From Lentzea pudingi (GTDB taxonomy: Bacteria > Actinomycetota > Actinomycetes > Mycobacteriales > Pseudonocardiaceae), in NCBI RefSeq assembly GCF_014646255.1, contig NZ_BMNC01000003.1:620001-684000 (forward strand): 64,000 bases of DNA, written 5' to 3'. Below the pieces are notes generated by a model. That model saw nothing but the letters and a program-made list of their open reading frames with translations. It did no database searches and was not told the origin of the DNA. Each line of letters starts with the position of its first letter. The stretch's first letter is position 1. A program made the position numbers and the translations under genes. Of the stretch, positions 43,701-57,400 are shown piece by piece.

Positions 43701-46700
43701 GCCCGGTACCGGTGGCCCGCAGATCAGCCTCAACTACCTCGGCAGGCTCGACTGGGCGGGCGTGGAGGGCGGTGTGCTGCACGCCGTGCGCGGCAGCCTG
43801 GAGCTCGACAGCGCACCGGAAGCACTGCGCCCGCACCTGCTCGACGTCGTCGGCGCGGTCGAGCACGGCTGCCTCGACCTCACCTGGTACTTCAGCGACC
43901 GGGTGCACGACGAGGCGACCGTGCGGGGCTTGGCCGAGGCGATGGCCACGGCGTTGCGCGAGATCGTCGCCCACTGCGGCCGGCCGGGCTCAGGCGGCCG
44001 CACGCCGTCGGACTTCCCCCTGGCGCGCCTGGACCAGGCCGCTGTCGACCGGATGGTCGGTGACGGCCGGAACGTGGAGGACGTCTACCCGCTGACGCCG
44101 ATGCAGGCCGGCATGGTCTTCCACGGGTTGGTGGACGGCGCGACCACCGGCGCGTACTTCAACCAGGTCCGGTTCCGGCTCTCCGGGGTGGCGGACCCGC
44201 GTGCGCTGGGCGAGGCCTGGCAACGGGTCGTGGACCGCAACGCCGTGCTGCGCAGCGAGGTGGTGTGGGACGGGCTGGCGGAACCGCTGCAGCTGGTGCG
44301 CCCTCGCGTCACCCTTCCGATCACCCACCTCGACTGGAGAGACCTCGACGAGCAGGGCCAGTACGAGCAGCTGCGCGCACTGCTCGACAGCGATCGTGCC
44401 GCCGGGCTGGACCTGACCACCGCGCCGTTGATGCGCGTGGCACTCGCCCGGCTGTCGGACGACGAGGTGCTGGTGCTGTGGACGTTCCACCACGTCCTGC
44501 TCGACGGGTGGAGCGCGGCCCAGCTGTTCACGGAGGTCTGCGAGCACCACGCGGCCATCACCCGTGGCGCCTCGGGGCCCACCGCGGCCCGGCCACTGTT
44601 CCGCGAGTACCTGCACTGGCTGGAGCGGCAGGACGGCGAGCAGGCCGAGCAGTACTGGCGGCGGGTGCTCGACGGCTTCGACGAGACCACCCCGCTGCCC
44701 TTCGACCGCCGTCCGTTCGACGCGCACAGGGCGCAGTCCGGTGGCACCGTCCGATTCGAACTGTCCGCCCGCAGCACCGAACGGCTGCGCGAAGCGGCCC
44801 AGCGCAACGGTTTGACGGTGAACACCGTGGTGCAGGGCGCGTGGGCGGTGCTGCTGGCCCGCTACGCCGGCACGTCCGACGTCGTGTTCGGCACCACCGT
44901 GTCCGGCAGGCCCGCGGACCTGCCGGGCGTCGAGTCGACGGTGGGCATGTTCATCAACACCGTGCCGACCCGCGTCGCCGTCGACCGCGGCCGCGACCAG
45001 CTGTCTTGGCTGCGTGACCTGCAAGCCTCCCAAGCCGAGGCGCGGCGCTTCGAGCACGTGCCACTGGCGCGGCTGCGCGGGTGGAGCTCGCTGCCCGGCG
45101 GCGCGAACCTGTTCGACAGCATCCTGGTGTTCGAGAACTACCCGTTCGACGAGAACGCCATGGCCGAGCACGGCCTGCGACTGCACGACGTGCACGCGCA
45201 TGAGCCCACCAACTACGCACTCACCGTCGTGGTGTCGCCCGGCCCGCGCCTCGTGGTCGAACTCGACCACGACCCGGCCCTGTTCGACGAGACCACGGTG
45301 CACCGGCTCGGCCGGCACCTGCGGATGCTGCTGGACGACGTGCTGGCGGACCCGGCACAGCCGCTGGGCGACCTGCGGCTGCTCGACGACACCGAACGCG
45401 ATCAGGTGCTGGTGCAGTGGAACCCCACCAGCCGGGACTTCCCGGTCGGCACGCTGCCTCGGCTGTTCGCCGAGCAGGCCGCGCGCACGCCCGACGCCGT
45501 CGCGGTCACCTGCGAGGGCGAGCACCTGACCTACGCCGAGCTGGACGCCCGAGCCAACCGGGTGGCGCACGCGCTGATCGAGCGCGGCGCGGGACCGGAG
45601 CGGTACGTCGCGCTGCGGCTGCCCCGCTCCACCGACCTGGTCGTGGCGGTGCTGGGCGTGCTCAAGTCCGGCGCGGCCTACCTGCCGATCGACCCGTCCT
45701 ACCCCGAGGACCGGATCGCGGGCATGGTCGAGGACACCCGGCCGGTGGCCGTGCTGACGGAGCTGCCGGACGTGTCCGGCCGGCCGTCCACGGCGCCGGA
45801 GGTGGCGCTGCGGCCGGAGAACCCCGCCTACGTCATCTACACCTCCGGCTCCACCGGCAAGCCCAAGGGCGTCGTCGTGCCACATGCCAACGTGGCCCGG
45901 CTGTTCTCGGCCACCGACGCCTGGTTCGGGTTCGGTTCCGACGACGTGTGGACCCTGTTCCACAGCTACGCCTTCGACTTCTCCGTGTGGGAGCTGTGGG
46001 GTCCGCTGCTGCACGGCGGGCGGCTCGTGGTCGTGCCGCACGACGTGTCGCGCTCGCCGGGCGAGTTCGCCGCGCTGCTGGCACGGGAACGCGTCACGGT
46101 GCTCAACCAGACACCGTCGGCGTTCTACCAGCTGATCGCCGAACAGCCGGAGGACCTGTGCCTGCGGTACGTCGTCTTCGGCGGTGAGGTGCTCGACGTG
46201 CGCAAGCTGGCCGCCTGGAACGGTCCCGGCGAGCTGATCAACATGTACGGCATCACCGAGACCACCGTGCACGTCACGTGGACGCCCGCCGACGGCACCG
46301 TCGGCGAACCCATCCCGGACCTGCGCGTGTACGTCCTCGACGAGGACCTGCGGCCCGTGCCGCCCGGTGTCGTCGGCGAGATGCACGTCGCCGGCGCGGG
46401 ACTGGCACGTGGCTACCTCGACCGGCCTGGCCTGACCGCCTCCCGGTTCGTCGCCGACCCGTTCGGCGAACCCGGCTCGCGCATGTACCGCACGGGCGAC
46501 CTGGCCCGCTGGAAGGACGGCCGGCTCGACTACCTCGGGCGCGCCGACCACCAGGTCAAGATCCGCGGCTTCCGCATCGAGCTCGGCGAGATCGAGGCCG
46601 CGCTCGAAGCACATCCCGACGTGGCCGCGGCGGTGGCCGACGTCCGCGACCACGCAGGGCGCAAGGTGATCGTCGGCTATGTCGTCGGCGGCCACGGCGT

Positions 46701-49700
46701 CGACCTGCGCGGGTTCCTGGCGCGGACCCTGCCCGACCACATGGTGCCCTCGGCGTTCGTGCACCTGGACCGGCTTCCGCTGACCGGCAACGGGAAGCTC
46801 GACCGCAAGGCGCTGCCCGCGCCGGAGTGGGAGACGACCGGTGCCCGGCACGTCGAGCCGCGCACGGAGGCCGAGCGCGTGCTCGCGGACATCTGGGCGC
46901 AGGTGCTGGGGCTCGACCGGGTCGGTGTCGAGGACGACTTCTTCGAGCTGGGCGGTGACTCGATCATCAGCATCCAGGTCGTCTCGCGGGCCCGGCAGGC
47001 CGGGTACGGCCTGGCGCCGCGCGACCTGTTCACCCACCCCACGGTCGCCGCACTCGCCGCGGCCGTGCCCGCGGTCGCCGAACAGGATGGCGTACCGCAG
47101 GGACCGGTGGCCGGCGAGGTTCCGCTGACACCGATCCAGCGCTGGTTCCTCGACGCGCAACCGCCGCGTCCCGAGCACTTCGACCAGTCCGTCCAGGTCG
47201 AGTTCACCGACGATGTCGACCCGGCGGCGTTGCGCAAAGCGTTGGCCGGTCTGGTGGAGCACCACGACGCACTGCGAATGCGGTTCGAACGCACCGGCTC
47301 CGGCTGGCGGCAGCACAACCCGCCCGTCGAGCCCGTCGACCTGCTGTCCGAAGTGGACGGAGAGTTCGACCTGAACCGCGGACCGCTGCTGCGGGCCACG
47401 TCGCTCACGTCTCGGGCACTCCGGCTCACCGCGCACCACCTGGTCGTGGACGGCGTGTCCTGGCGAGTACTGCTGGAAGACCTGGAGACCGCGTACCTGC
47501 AGGCCGTGCGCGGCGACCAGATCGTCCTCGGCGCGAAGACGACGTCCTTCCGGGACTGGGCGCTGCGGCTGGCCGAGTACACCGCTGACGGCGGGTTCGA
47601 CGACGAGGCCGGCCACTGGGCGGGCGTGACCGGAGATCCCGGCGTGCCCGTGGACCGCGACGGCACCGGCACGACAGGTTCCGTGCGCGGCGTCACCACC
47701 GAACTCGACGCCGACCTGACGCGGGCGCTGCTGCAGGACGTGCCCGCCGTGTACCGCACGCAGGTCAACGACGTGCTGCTGAGCGCGTTGGGCCGGGTGC
47801 TGTCCGGATGGACGGGCCGGGACCGGGTCCTGGTGGACCTGGAGGGCCACGGCCGGGACGGCGACTTCCTCGACGGCGTCGACCTGTCCCGCACGGTCGG
47901 CTGGTTCACCTCGGTGTTCCCGGTGGCGCTGGACGTGCCATCGGGGGACTGGGGCGAGGTGCTCAAGGCGACGAAGGAACGGCTGCGCGCGGTGCCCCGG
48001 CGCGGCATCGGCCACGGCGCCGCGCACCGGTCTCCAGGCCCGGCGGTGGCGTTCAACTACCTCGGCCAGTTCGACGGCGCAGCGGGCGGGACCGTGTTCC
48101 GGACGGTCGGCGGGCTGACCGCCGACGCCGACGCCGGCACACCCCGGCCACACCTGCTCGACGTCGTCGGAGCCGTTGAGGACAAACGACTCCGACTGAC
48201 CTGGTACTTCAGCGAGGAGACGCACGACGAGTCGACCGTGCGGGGTCTGGCCGACGCGATGACCGCGGCGTTGCGGGAGATCGTGACGCACTGCGCCCAG
48301 CCCGGCGCGGGCGGCCGGACGCCGTCGGACTTCCCGTTGGCGGGCCTGGACCAGGCAGCGGTGGACCGGCTGGCCGGCGACGGCCGCGACGTCGAGGACA
48401 TCTACCCGCTGACGCCGATGCAGGCGGGCATGGTCTTCCACAGCCTGTCCCACGGCCACGAAGGCCTCTACACCGAACGGATCTCCTTCGTGCTCGACGG
48501 CGTCGCGGACATCGAGGCGCTGGCCCGCGCGTGGCGGGAGGTGGTCACGCGGACCCCGGTCCTGCGCAGCCGCGTCGTGTGGGAGGGCGTCGACCGGCCG
48601 GTGCAGGTGGTGTGCCGCGACGTCGACCTGCCCATCTCCGCGACGTTGGACGACGAGGAGCTGGATCTCGGCACCGCGCCGCTGATGCGACTGGCCCTGG
48701 AGCACGAGTCGGACACGGCCGTGCGGGTCGGCTGGACGTTCCACCACGTGCTGCTCGACGGGTGGAGCACGTTCCAGGTGCTCAGCGACGTGATCGCCGG
48801 CTACGCGGCCCTCACCGCCGGACGCGAGCCCGAGCTCCCGTCCCGCCGCCCGTTCGGCGACTACCTGCGCTGGCTGTCCACCCAGGACCCCGACGCGGCG
48901 GAAACCCACTGGCGGCAGGCGCTTCGCGGGCTCGACGCTCCCACGCCACTGCCGCTCGACCGGCTCGCCGGGCCCGGCCACGCCACCCGCTCGGCCGAGT
49001 GGACCACGCTGACACTGCCCGGCGACGGCCTGCGCGACTTCGCGCAGCGCAACGGGTTGACGCTCAACACCGTGGTGCAGGGCGCGTGGGCGTTGCTGCT
49101 GTCGCGCTACAGCGGGCACACCGACGTGTGCTTCGGTTCCACCGTGTCCGGTCGCCCGGCCGATGTGCCGGGCGCCGACGCCATCACGGGCATGTTCATC
49201 AACACCCTGCCCGTGCGGACGGCGATCGTGGAGGACGAGCCGGTCGCGGTGTGGCTGCGGCGGCTGCAGGCGGCCCAGGCCGAGGCCAGGCGGTTCGAGC
49301 ACGTGTCGCTCGCGGACCTGCAGGCGTGGACCGGGACCGAGCTGTTCACCAGCATCCTGGTCTTCGAGAACTACCCGATCAGCGAGGCCGCGACCCACGG
49401 CGTCACCGTGCGCGACCTGGACGCCGTGGAGACGACCAACTACCCGCTGAGCCTGGGCGTCCGCCCCGGAACGGAGCTGGAGTTCCGGCTCAGCTACGAC
49501 CCGGCGCTGTTCGACCTCGCCACGGTCGAGCGCGTCGCCGGTCACCTCGCCGCGGCGCTACTCGGCCTGACCGCCGACCCCGAGCGGATGATGGGCGAGG
49601 TCGACGTCCTCAGCGACGCAGAGCGGCGGATCGTCCTCCCGGAGCGTGTCGAGACCAGCGTCCCCGAGACGACCGTCGCCGAGTTGTTCGCCGCTCAGGT

Positions 49701-51432
49701 GGACCGGACCCCCGACATGACCGCTGTGGTCGCGGGCGACACGTCACTCACCTACGCCGGACTGGACGCCCGCGCGAACCGGTTGGCACAGCGGCTGATC
49801 GCGCTCGGCGTGCGCCCTGAGGAACGCGTCGGGGTGTTGCTGCGCCGATCGGCCGAAGTGGTGATCGCGGTGCTCGCCGTGCTCAAGGCGGGCGGCGCGT
49901 ACCTGCCGCTGGACAGCCGGGCGCCGGTGGAACGCCAACGGCTGGTGCTGGAGCAGGCCGGGAGCCGGGTGCTGATCACCGACTCGGACGTCGTCCCGTT
50001 CGACGGGCACGTCGTGGTCCCCGATGGTGAGGAGTCGGCCGACCGGCCTCGGACGGCCGCGCACCCGGACGGCCTCGCCTACGTCGAGTTCACCTCCGGC
50101 TCCACCGGCACGCCGAAGGGCGTGGCCGTGCGGCACCGGGACGTGGTCGCACTGTCGTTGGACTCACGGTTCGACAGGCCCGCCCACCGCGCCGTGCTCA
50201 TGCATTCGCCGCTGGCGTTCGACGCGTCCACCTACGAGCTGTGGGTGCCGTTGCTGCGCGGTGGGCGAGTGGTCGTCGCACCGCCGGAAGACCTCGACGC
50301 GGCGGTGCTGCGCGACCTGATCACTGCTCACGGCGTGACGGCGTTGTGGCTCACGGCGGGCTTGTTCCGGGTGCTGGCGCAGGACTCGCCCGGCTGCCTG
50401 GCGGGCGTGGCCGAGGTGTGGACCGGCGGCGACGTCGTTCCCGCGCAGGCGGTCCGCCAGGCCATGGCGGCCTGTCCGGGCCTGGTGGTGGTCGACGGGT
50501 ACGGGCCGACCGAGACCACGACGTTCGCGACAGCGCACCGGATGGCCGGCCAGGTGCCCGACACCGTGCCCATCGGCTCCGCGCTGGACGGCATGGCCAC
50601 CTACGTGCTGGACGACCGGCTGCGACCGGTGCCCGTCGGGGTGCCCGGTGAGCTGTACCTCGCGGGTGCCGGCCTGGCGCGCGGGTACCTCGACCGGCCA
50701 GGCCTGACCGCGTCCCGGTTCGTCGCCTGCCCGTTCGGCGCGCCGGGGGAGCGGATGTACCGCACCGGTGACGTCGTGCGGTGGCTGCCGGAAGGCGTGC
50801 TGGAGTTCGCCGGACGCGCCGACGACCAGGTGAAGCTGCGCGGGTTCCGCATCGAGCTCGGCGAGGTCGAAGCGGTCCTGGGTCGCCACCCCGACGTGGG
50901 CGGGCTGGTCGTGGTGGTCCGCGAGGACGCGCTCGGCGGCAAGCAGCTCGTGGCCTACCTGGTGCCCGCCGACCCCGGCCGTGAGCCGGACCCGGGAGAC
51001 CTGGCCGCGTTCGCCGGGCGGACCCTGCCCGACTACATGGTGCCCTCGGTGTTCGTGGTGCTCGACGCGCTGCCGTTGAGCGCCAACGGGAAGGTCGACC
51101 GGGCCGCGCTGCCCGCACCGTCCGCCCCCGTGCCCGCCGCGCGGTACGTGGCGCCCAGGACCGACACCGAACAGGTGATGGCCGCGATCTGGGCGGAAGC
51201 GCTGCGCGTGGACCGGGTCGGCGTTGAAGACGACTTCACCGCCCTCGGCGGGGACTCCATGCGCAGCCTGCTCGTCACGTCCCGCTGCCGTGCCGCGTTC
51301 GACGTACCGCTCACACCGCACGACGTCCTCACCGCCCGCACGGTCGCCGAGCTGTCGCGGCTGGTCGAGGAGAAGATCCTGCTCGAGCTCGAACGACTCG
51401 CGCTCGATGACGGCGCCACCCCGAACCTGTGA
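37783..51432 (+). CDS. Four-module NRPS: A-T / C-A-T-E / C-A-T-E / C-A-T
   Basis: 4549 residues from ATG 37783. Module 1: A about 20-510, T (LGGDS, S562), no C domain, so it starts with a free amino acid. Module 2: C 620-1060 (HHIITDG at 751), A 1070-1570, T (S1613), E 1665-2075 ([10 protein letters not shown] at 1775). Module 3: C 2100-2510 (HHVLLDG 2236), A 2560-3015, T (S3060), E 3115-3520 (HH 3218). Module 4: C 3540-3930 (HH 3654), A 3965-4440, T (S4492). Pocket residues by my alignment: A1 DAYFWGVTF (aliphatic, Ile-like), A2 and A4 DAYWWGGTF (Val-like), A3 DFWNVGMVH (Thr). C3 and C4, after E domains, are of D-L type. No terminal thioesterase; the end is a docking helix. Fourteen bp precede the next NRPS. 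Confidence 0.95.
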   Translation: MTLPDTVPATTPAGGPFCAEQRDSVVGLFAEQVRLTPGAAAVLADDGELTYAELDARSDRLAGRLLRLGVRPEQPVGVLLERSADLVAGLLAVLKAGGAYVPLDARAPDQRMSTVLAEAGVPVLVTDDTWKVVAERVHAGHVLVVGEDAAGETVPGAVVHGNNLAYVVFTSGSTGMPKGVAARHRDVVDLARDKRFTGGAHDRVLVHSPVAFDASTYEIWVPLLNGGSVVIAPPGDVDGQVLRRAINEHGVTGLFVTSGLFRVLAQDDPACLAGLREVWTGGDVVPAAAVRRVLEACPGTTVVDVYGPTETTTFATCHPLPDLGAVPDVLPIGTALDGMRLHVLDDDLNLVPDGESGELFIAGAGIARGYLHRPGLTADRFLADPFGAPGERMYRTGDLVRWTPNGTVDFVGRVDDQVKIRGFRVETAEIEAVLAEHPDVAQAAVLAKVDQGGVKRLVAYVVAAGSTAPSDDELRAVVLRSLPDYMVPSAFVALERLPLNTNGKVDRKALPEPDWNLDRRAGRIPPRTPAERAVAQAWAAVLAVAPDRVGAQDDFLSLGGDSIQALRVVSRLRTALDVPLSTRDLMDARTVAGLAVLLADRLPIEAADRITPVPHDSVLPLSPMQQRLWLQHRLDPTATDYNTGVGLRLRGPLDHDALRTALDALVERHEVMRTTFEEADGRGVQVVAAHATLPLRVEDLSGVAPADRDDALDRLCAQELTTPFDLRGGPVVRVVLARLADDDHVLLLDQHHIITDGWSVRLQVDDLLELYRSAVRRTTADLEPLPVRYGDFAAWQRHRLKEPAVAGEIDHWRRVLADLEPLDLPTDRPRPAQRTTAGAVHREALPERLVQRLAEVGRNGGTTLFTTLAATVQLLLARYTGRRDVAVGTASAGRGRPELDDLVGFFVNTLVLRSTVDPTMSFERFLADVRETVLDAFAHDEIPFDRLVDELRPDRDASRTPLVQALVVLQQEMVRPQAVDALNVTEHHLPRPRARFELLVEFWPRDGSLDVSLEYNTDLWDAATIERMAGHLRVLLEAIATGPDRPLGELPLLGTQERHQVLEAFNNTASDRPPATITALFADQVLRNPGAEAVVADGTSLTYAELDARANRLAHHLLHHGLRAEEPVALLLSRSVDLVTAELAVVKAGGAYVPLDTRAPAERLAVLLAGSGAGVLLTDRTWLATAEEVHAGRVVVLDAEDMIGETATAPDVAPHSDQLAYVMHTSGSTGVPKGVAVRHRDVTDLARDRRFGGGAHNRVLLHSAPAFDATTYELWVPLLNGGTVVVAPAGDLDAGRIRDLVTGHGLTGLWLTAGLFRVIAQDDPDCLTGLREVWTGGDVVPAPAVRRVLGACPGIAVVDGYGPTETTTFATSHRMADAGAVGDVVPIGRPLDGMRLRVLDDTLSPTPIGVPGELFIAGSGLARGYAGRPGLTASQFVADPFGAPGERMYRTGDLVRWQADGTVEFVGRTDDQVKIRGFRVEPGEVDTALSTHPAVAGSVTVVRADDTGRKRLVTYLTAMDTAPEVAVLREFLGRGLPDYLVPSAFVVLDALPLNASGKVDRRALPDPVWAAATATHVAPADGPEAVLAGIWSELLGVDRVGAGDNFFELGGDSILSIQVVSRARQAGLALTPGDLFRHPTVAALAVAAAVAGPTEADQGRVVGDVPLTPVQRWLFATNPGHPEHFNQALTAELVHDVDTDALRRALTALVEHHDALRMRFERTDSGWRQHNAPVERAELLTTQRSAAFDLATGPLLHAELERPEGKHPVLRLSVHHLVVDGVSWRILLEDLVTAYDQAARGEPVRLAAKTTSFRDWAHRLTRHTADGGFDDERDHWTATAEADPSLPVDHDGPNTAGSTRAVSVRLDRETTRALLQDVPGAYRTQVNDVLLSALGRVLAGWTGRRRVPVDLEGHGREDVLDGVDLSRTVGWFTSIFPVAPDVPDGGWGAVLKSVKEQLRSVPRKGIGHGALHEPGTGGPQISLNYLGRLDWAGVEGGVLHAVRGSLELDSAPEALRPHLLDVVGAVEHGCLDLTWYFSDRVHDEATVRGLAEAMATALREIVAHCGRPGSGGRTPSDFPLARLDQAAVDRMVGDGRNVEDVYPLTPMQAGMVFHGLVDGATTGAYFNQVRFRLSGVADPRALGEAWQRVVDRNAVLRSEVVWDGLAEPLQLVRPRVTLPITHLDWRDLDEQGQYEQLRALLDSDRAAGLDLTTAPLMRVALARLSDDEVLVLWTFHHVLLDGWSAAQLFTEVCEHHAAITRGASGPTAARPLFREYLHWLERQDGEQAEQYWRRVLDGFDETTPLPFDRRPFDAHRAQSGGTVRFELSARSTERLREAAQRNGLTVNTVVQGAWAVLLARYAGTSDVVFGTTVSGRPADLPGVESTVGMFINTVPTRVAVDRGRDQLSWLRDLQASQAEARRFEHVPLARLRGWSSLPGGANLFDSILVFENYPFDENAMAEHGLRLHDVHAHEPTNYALTVVVSPGPRLVVELDHDPALFDETTVHRLGRHLRMLLDDVLADPAQPLGDLRLLDDTERDQVLVQWNPTSRDFPVGTLPRLFAEQAARTPDAVAVTCEGEHLTYAELDARANRVAHALIERGAGPERYVALRLPRSTDLVVAVLGVLKSGAAYLPIDPSYPEDRIAGMVEDTRPVAVLTELPDVSGRPSTAPEVALRPENPAYVIYTSGSTGKPKGVVVPHANVARLFSATDAWFGFGSDDVWTLFHSYAFDFSVWELWGPLLHGGRLVVVPHDVSRSPGEFAALLARERVTVLNQTPSAFYQLIAEQPEDLCLRYVVFGGEVLDVRKLAAWNGPGELINMYGITETTVHVTWTPADGTVGEPIPDLRVYVLDEDLRPVPPGVVGEMHVAGAGLARGYLDRPGLTASRFVADPFGEPGSRMYRTGDLARWKDGRLDYLGRADHQVKIRGFRIELGEIEAALEAHPDVAAAVADVRDHAGRKVIVGYVVGGHGVDLRGFLARTLPDHMVPSAFVHLDRLPLTGNGKLDRKALPAPEWETTGARHVEPRTEAERVLADIWAQVLGLDRVGVEDDFFELGGDSIISIQVVSRARQAGYGLAPRDLFTHPTVAALAAAVPAVAEQDGVPQGPVAGEVPLTPIQRWFLDAQPPRPEHFDQSVQVEFTDDVDPAALRKALAGLVEHHDALRMRFERTGSGWRQHNPPVEPVDLLSEVDGEFDLNRGPLLRATSLTSRALRLTAHHLVVDGVSWRVLLEDLETAYLQAVRGDQIVLGAKTTSFRDWALRLAEYTADGGFDDEAGHWAGVTGDPGVPVDRDGTGTTGSVRGVTTELDADLTRALLQDVPAVYRTQVNDVLLSALGRVLSGWTGRDRVLVDLEGHGRDGDFLDGVDLSRTVGWFTSVFPVALDVPSGDWGEVLKATKERLRAVPRRGIGHGAAHRSPGPAVAFNYLGQFDGAAGGTVFRTVGGLTADADAGTPRPHLLDVVGAVEDKRLRLTWYFSEETHDESTVRGLADAMTAALREIVTHCAQPGAGGRTPSDFPLAGLDQAAVDRLAGDGRDVEDIYPLTPMQAGMVFHSLSHGHEGLYTERISFVLDGVADIEALARAWREVVTRTPVLRSRVVWEGVDRPVQVVCRDVDLPISATLDDEELDLGTAPLMRLALEHESDTAVRVGWTFHHVLLDGWSTFQVLSDVIAGYAALTAGREPELPSRRPFGDYLRWLSTQDPDAAETHWRQALRGLDAPTPLPLDRLAGPGHATRSAEWTTLTLPGDGLRDFAQRNGLTLNTVVQGAWALLLSRYSGHTDVCFGSTVSGRPADVPGADAITGMFINTLPVRTAIVEDEPVAVWLRRLQAAQAEARRFEHVSLADLQAWTGTELFTSILVFENYPISEAATHGVTVRDLDAVETTNYPLSLGVRPGTELEFRLSYDPALFDLATVERVAGHLAAALLGLTADPERMMGEVDVLSDAERRIVLPERVETSVPETTVAELFAAQVDRTPDMTAVVAGDTSLTYAGLDARANRLAQRLIALGVRPEERVGVLLRRSAEVVIAVLAVLKAGGAYLPLDSRAPVERQRLVLEQAGSRVLITDSDVVPFDGHVVVPDGEESADRPRTAAHPDGLAYVEFTSGSTGTPKGVAVRHRDVVALSLDSRFDRPAHRAVLMHSPLAFDASTYELWVPLLRGGRVVVAPPEDLDAAVLRDLITAHGVTALWLTAGLFRVLAQDSPGCLAGVAEVWTGGDVVPAQAVRQAMAACPGLVVVDGYGPTETTTFATAHRMAGQVPDTVPIGSALDGMATYVLDDRLRPVPVGVPGELYLAGAGLARGYLDRPGLTASRFVACPFGAPGERMYRTGDVVRWLPEGVLEFAGRADDQVKLRGFRIELGEVEAVLGRHPDVGGLVVVVREDALGGKQLVAYLVPADPGREPDPGDLAAFAGRTLPDYMVPSVFVVLDALPLSANGKVDRAALPAPSAPVPAARYVAPRTDTEQVMAAIWAEALRVDRVGVEDDFTALGGDSMRSLLVTSRCRAAFDVPLTPHDVLTARTVAELSRLVEEKILLELERLALDDGATPNL

Positions 51433-51446
51433 GGAGACACCACACC

Positions 51447-54400
51447 ATGTCGTCGTCGATCGAGGACCGCATCGCCGCCCTGCCCCCGCACCTGCGGGAG
51501 CAGATGCGCCGCCGCCTCTCCGGCCGCTCCGAGCAGGCCGACGCCATCAGGCCGGCCGACCGGTCCCGGCCGCTGCCGTTGTCGTTCCCCCAGCAGCGCC
51601 TGTGGTTCCTCGACAGCTTCCAGCCCGGCGGCTCCGGCTACAACAGCGCTTTGTCCCTGCGCCTGACGGGGCGGCTGGACGTGCCCGCGCTGACCACGGC
51701 GCTCAACGGTCTGGTGGCACGGCACGAATCGCTGCGCACGACGCTCGACGAGGTCGACGGCGTCGGCGTGCAGGTCGTGCACCCGCCGTTCGACCTCGCC
51801 GTGCCCGTGATCGAGTCACCCGACCGCGGCGCGCTGGACGAACTGCTGACCGAGGAGTACTCCCGCCCCTTCGACCTGCGCCGCGGCCCGCTGGTGCGGG
51901 CGCTGCTGGTGCGGCTCGCCGAGGCGGAGCACGTCCTGCTGGTCACCGCGCACCACGTCGTGACCGACGGCTGGTCGATGGGCGTGCTGACCGAGGAGCT
52001 GGGTGAGCTGTACGGCGCGGCGGTCCAGGGACGGGAGGCGGCGCTGCCCGCCCTGCCCCTGCAGTACGCGGACTTCGCCGCCTGGCAACGGGAACGGCTC
52101 TCCGGTGACACGCTGGTCGGCCAGCTCGACCACTGGACGCGGCGGCTGACCGGCACCACCCCGCTGGAGCTGCCGACCGACCGGCCCCGGCCGCCGGTGC
52201 GCACCACCAACGGCGCAGCGCACCCGTTCACCGTTCCCGCCCCGACCACCGCGGCGCTGCGCGAGCTGGCCCACGAGCGCGGCACGATCCTGTACTCCGT
52301 GCTGCTGGCCGGCTGCCAGGCGTTGCTGGCCCGTTACGCCGGACAGGACGACGTGGCCGTGGGCACCGTGACCACCGGCCGCGGCCGGCCCGGCCTGGAA
52401 CGGCTGGTCGGGTTCTTCGTCAACACCGTCGTGCTCAGATCCACAGTGGACAGCCAGGCTGGCTTCATCGATTTCCTCGACCAGGTCAAGGAGAACGTCA
52501 AGGAGGCGTTCGCCCACGACGAGGTCCCGCTGGAGCACCTGGTCGACGCCGTGCGCAAGGACCGCGACGTCAGCCGCAACCCGTTGTTCGACGTGATGGT
52601 GCTGCTGCAGAACGCCGACGGCACCCCGCCGCGACTGCCGGGCCTGGAGGTCGAACAGGTCGGGCTGTCCCGCCGCGACGCCATCTTCGACCTGACCATC
52701 GAGTTCCAGGAGCGCGACGGCCTCCTGGAAGGTCTGGTGGAGTACAACACCGACCTGTTCGACGCCGCCACGGTCGACCGCTTCGCCGGTCACCTCGTGC
52801 GGCTGCTCGACGGCGTGGCGACCGAACCGAGCCGGCCCCTGGGCGAGCTGCCGTGGCTGTCGGACGCCGAACGTGACCAGGTCCTGGTGGACTGGAACGA
52901 CGCCTGCCGCGCACCGGTCGAGGACACGATCCCCGGCCTCTTCGCCGAGCAGGTGCGCCGGACGCCGGACGCACCCGCGGTCCTCTCCGACGACCTGGTC
53001 CTCACCTACGCCGAGCTGGACGCGAGGGCCAACCGTCTGGCCCACCGGCTGATCGGCCTCGGCGTGCGACCGGAGGACCCGGTGGGGCTGCTCGTGGAGC
53101 GGTCCACCGACCTCGTCATCGCCGAGCTCGCCGTGGTCAAGGCCGGCGCGGCGTACGTGCCGCTCGACGGTCGCGCACCGGCCGAGCGGATGAAGCGCGT
53201 GCTCGCCGACTCCGGGATCGCGGTTCTCATCACCGATTCCGCGAGCGAGAAGGTGGCCACGTCCGTCCACGACGGACAGACCGTGCTGCTCGACGGCGAC
53301 CGGTCCGGTGCTGCCGATCCCGCGGTGGTGGTGCACTCGGACCAGCTCGCCTACGTCATGCACACCTCGGGGTCCACCGGCCTGCCCAAGGGCGTGGCCG
53401 TGCGGCACCGCGACGTGGTGGCACTGGCGCTGGACTCCCGCTTCGACGGCGGCGCGCACGACCGCGTGCTGCTGCACTCGCCGTCGGCGTTCGACGCCTC
53501 CACCTACGAGCTGTGGGTGCCGTTGCTGCGCGGCGGCCAGGTCGTCGTCGCGCGTCCGGGCGACGTGGACGCCGACGCGATCCGGCACGCCGTCGCCGCG
53601 CACGGCGTGACCGCGATCTGGTTGACCGCGGGCCTCTTCCGGCTCGTCGCCCACGAGGCGCCGGAGGCGTTCGCCGGGCTGCGCGAGGTGTGGACCGGCG
53701 GTGACGTGGTGCCCGCCGCGGCCGTTCGCGGCGTGCTCGACGCGTGCCCCGGCCTGACCGTGGTCGACGGCTACGGGCCAACCGAGTCCACGACGTTCGC
53801 CACGTCGTTCCCGATGACCGACTCCGTACCCGACGTGATCCCCATCGGCCGCCCGTTGGACGGCATGGCCGTCTACGTGCTGGACGAGGGGCTGCGGCCG
53901 GTGCCTGTCGGCGTGCCCGGCGAACTGTTCATCGCGGGCGCCGGCGTGGCCCGCGGTTACCTCGGCCAGCCCGGCCTGACCGCCGAGCGGTTCCTGCCCG
54001 ACCCCTTCGGCCCGCCCGGTTCCCGCATGTACCGCACCGGTGACGTCGCCCGGTGGCGCGCGCACGGGGTGGTGGAATTCGTCGGCCGCACCGACGACCA
54101 GGTCAAGGTCCGCGGCTTCCGCGTCGAGACCGGCGAGATCGACGCCCTGCTCGTGCGCCACCCCGGCGTCGCCCAGTCGATCACCGTCGCACGCGCCGAC
54201 GACGGCCGCAAGCAGCTGGTCGCCTACGTCGTTCCCGCGGCGGGCACGATCCCCGCGCACGCCGAGCTGCGCACGTGGCTCACCCGTGAACTGCCCGACT
54301 ACATGGTGCCGTCGGCGTTCGTGGCGCTGGACGCGCTTCCGTTGAGCGGCAACGGGAAGGTCGACCGCCGCGCGCTGCCCGCACCCGAGGCACGGCCGGA

Positions 54401-57400
54401 CGGCGCGACCCGCCACGTCGAGCCCGCCACTCCCGCCGAACGGGAGCTGGCCCGCGTCTGGGCCGAGGTGCTGCGCGTCGACCGCGTGGGGATCGAGGAC
54501 AACTTCTTCGAGCTGGGCGGCGACTCCATCCTCAGCATCCAGCTCGTCTCCCGCGCCCGCCGGGCCGGTCTGCGGTTGTCGTCCAAGGACGTCTTCCTGC
54601 ACCCCACCGTCGCCGAACTGGCCGCCGCCGCGACAGCTGTGGTCGAACGCGCGCCGGACGCCCCGGCAGCGGGACCCGCGCCGCTGACGCCGATCCAGGA
54701 GTGGTTCTTCGACACCTCGCCCGCAAGTCCGCACCACTTCACCATGTCCACGCACGTGGAGCTGGCCCCCGGCCTGGACGAGCAGGCGCTCGCCACCGCC
54801 GTGGACGCCGTCGTGGCGCACCACGACGCGCTGCGCGCCCGGTTCACCCGCGACGGCGACCGGTGGGGCCAGGACGTCTCGCCCACCGCACCGACCGGTG
54901 TGCTGCGGGTGCGCGACCTGTTCGGGCTCGACGAGCGGACGCGGGAGGAGACCGCGCAGGCCGAGGCGCTCGCCGCCCAGTCGAGCCTCGACCTCGCCAC
55001 GGGCCCGCTCGTGCGGGCCCTGCTGTTCCGCCTCGGCAACGGCCGCTCCAGGCTGTTCTTGGCTGTGCACCACCTCGTCGTGGACGGCGTGTCCTGGCGC
55101 GTGCTGCTCGACGACCTCGACACCGCCTACCACCAGGTGGCGCGTGGCGAACCGGTCGTGCTGGAACCTGTGGCCACCGCGTTCGCCACCTGGGCCCGCC
55201 GCCTGGCCGACCGCGTGAGAGCGGGCGAGCTGGACGCCGACCTCGACCACTGGACCGGCTTCGCCGCGTCCGTCCCCGCCGAGATCCCCGTGGACCGCGA
55301 GGGCGGCGACCCGGCCGAGGACGTCCGCGCGGTCACCGTGCGGCTCGGCCGCGCCGACACCGACGCGTTGCTGCACCAGGTGCCGGGCGTCTACCGCACG
55401 CAGGTCAACGACGTGCTGCTCAGCGCGCTCGGCCGGGCGCTGGCCGACTGGACCGGCCACGACCGCGTGCTCGTCGGGCTGGAGGGCCACGGGCGCGAGG
55501 ACGTGCCCGACGACCTCGACGTGTCCCGGACTGTGGGCTGGTTCACCAGCCAGTTCCCCCTCGCCCTGCACGTGCCCGCGGGGGAGTGGGGCGGTGTGCT
55601 GAAGTCGGTCAAGGAACAGGTGCGTGCGCTGCCGCGCCGCGGCCAAAGCTATGCGGCGCTGCGCTACCTGGCCGCTCCGGACTCCCCGGCGACCGCCCTG
55701 CGGGACGACCCGCATCCGCTGATCAGCTTCAACTACCACGGCCAGTGGGACGTGGCGTCCGACGCCGACGGGCTCTTTCGGGCCCGCTGCGCCCCGCTCG
55801 GCCGGGACACCGCTGCCGGCAACGCCCGCGCGTACCTGCTCGACGTCGTCGGCCTGGTGGAGAACGGCCGGCTCGAGCTCACCTGGCTGTACTCCGGGCG
55901 CGTGCACGACGAGTCGACCGTGCGGACCGTGGCGGAAGCGGTGGTGCGCGGGTTGACGGAGATCGTGGCGCACTGCGCGGAGCCGGGTGCCGGTGGCCGT
56001 ACGCCGTCGGACTTCCCGTTGGCGCGGTTGAACCAGGCGGCGGTGGACCGGCTGGCCGGAGCCGGTGACGAGGTCGAGGACGTCTACCCGCTGACCCCGC
56101 TGCAGGAGGGGATGCTGTTCCACGGCCTGGCCGACCCGTCGTCCACGGCCTACTTCGACCAGGTGCGGCTGCGGCTGACCGGTGTCGACGACGAGCGGGC
56201 CCTCGCCACGGCGTGGCAACGCGTCGTCGACCGCACCCCGGTGCTGCGCGGCGCGCTGGTCTGGGAAGGCGTCGAACGGCCGGTCCAGGTCGTCCGGTCC
56301 CACGTGGACCTGCCCTGCTCGTTCCACGACTGGCGCGGACTGTCCGAACAGGACCGTGAGCGTGAGGTGGAAGTGCTGGCGGCACAAGGCCTCGACCTGC
56401 GTCGGGCACCGCTGATGCGGATCGACCTGGTCCGGCTGTCCGACGACGAGGTGCTGCTCGTCTGGACCTTCCACCACGTGCTGCTGGACGGGTGGAGCCT
56501 CGCGCAGGTGTTCGCCGAGGTGTGCGAGCAGTACCAGGCGATCACCGCCGGCCGCGCGCCGGAGGTGGTGACCCGGCGGCCGTTCCGCGACTACCTGCGC
56601 TGGCTGGACGCGCAGGACCGGTCCGAGGCCGAACAGCACTGGCGCGAGGTGCTGGCGGGCTTCTCCGCGCCCACCGCGCTGCCCTACGACCGCTCACCCG
56701 CGCGTGGCCACGCCACCGAGTCCTCCGCGGCGGTGCCCGTGGCGCTCACCGCCGAGCAGACCGACCGGTTGCGCCGCACCGCCCGCCGCCACGGCCTCAC
56801 GGTCAACACCGTGGTGCAGGGAGCGTGGGCGCTGCTGCTGTCCCGGCACAGCGGCGAGTCCGACGTCGTGTTCGGCACGACCGTCTCCGGCCGCCCCGGC
56901 GAACTGCCGGGCGTGGAGCAGATGGTGGGCCTGTTCATCAACACCGTGCCGGCCAGGGTCGCCGTGCGCGACGACGCCGACGCCGCGAGCTGGTTGCGGG
57001 AGCTGCAGACCGCGCAGACCGAGTCGCGGCGGTTCGACTTCGTGTCGCTGGCGGAGTTGCGGTCGTGGAGTGATGTGCCGGCGGGGTCGTCGTTGTTCGA
57101 CAGTGCCATCGTGTTCGAGAACTACCCGTTGAACGATGTCGCCGAGGTCGGCGGCATCCAGGCGACCGACGTGCGGGCGCGCGACACGACGAACTTCCCG
57201 CTCACCCTCAGCGCCGTTCTCGACGAGCAACTCCACCTGGACCTCGCCTACGACCCGCACCTGTTCGACGCCGACACGGCCCGCCGCCTCGCCGGCCGCC
57301 TGCTCCTGCTCGTCGACGCCATCGCCGCCGACTCCGGGCGACCGGTGTCGGAACTGCCGCTGATGACGGACGACGAACGGCGTCAGGTGGTGGAGGAGTG

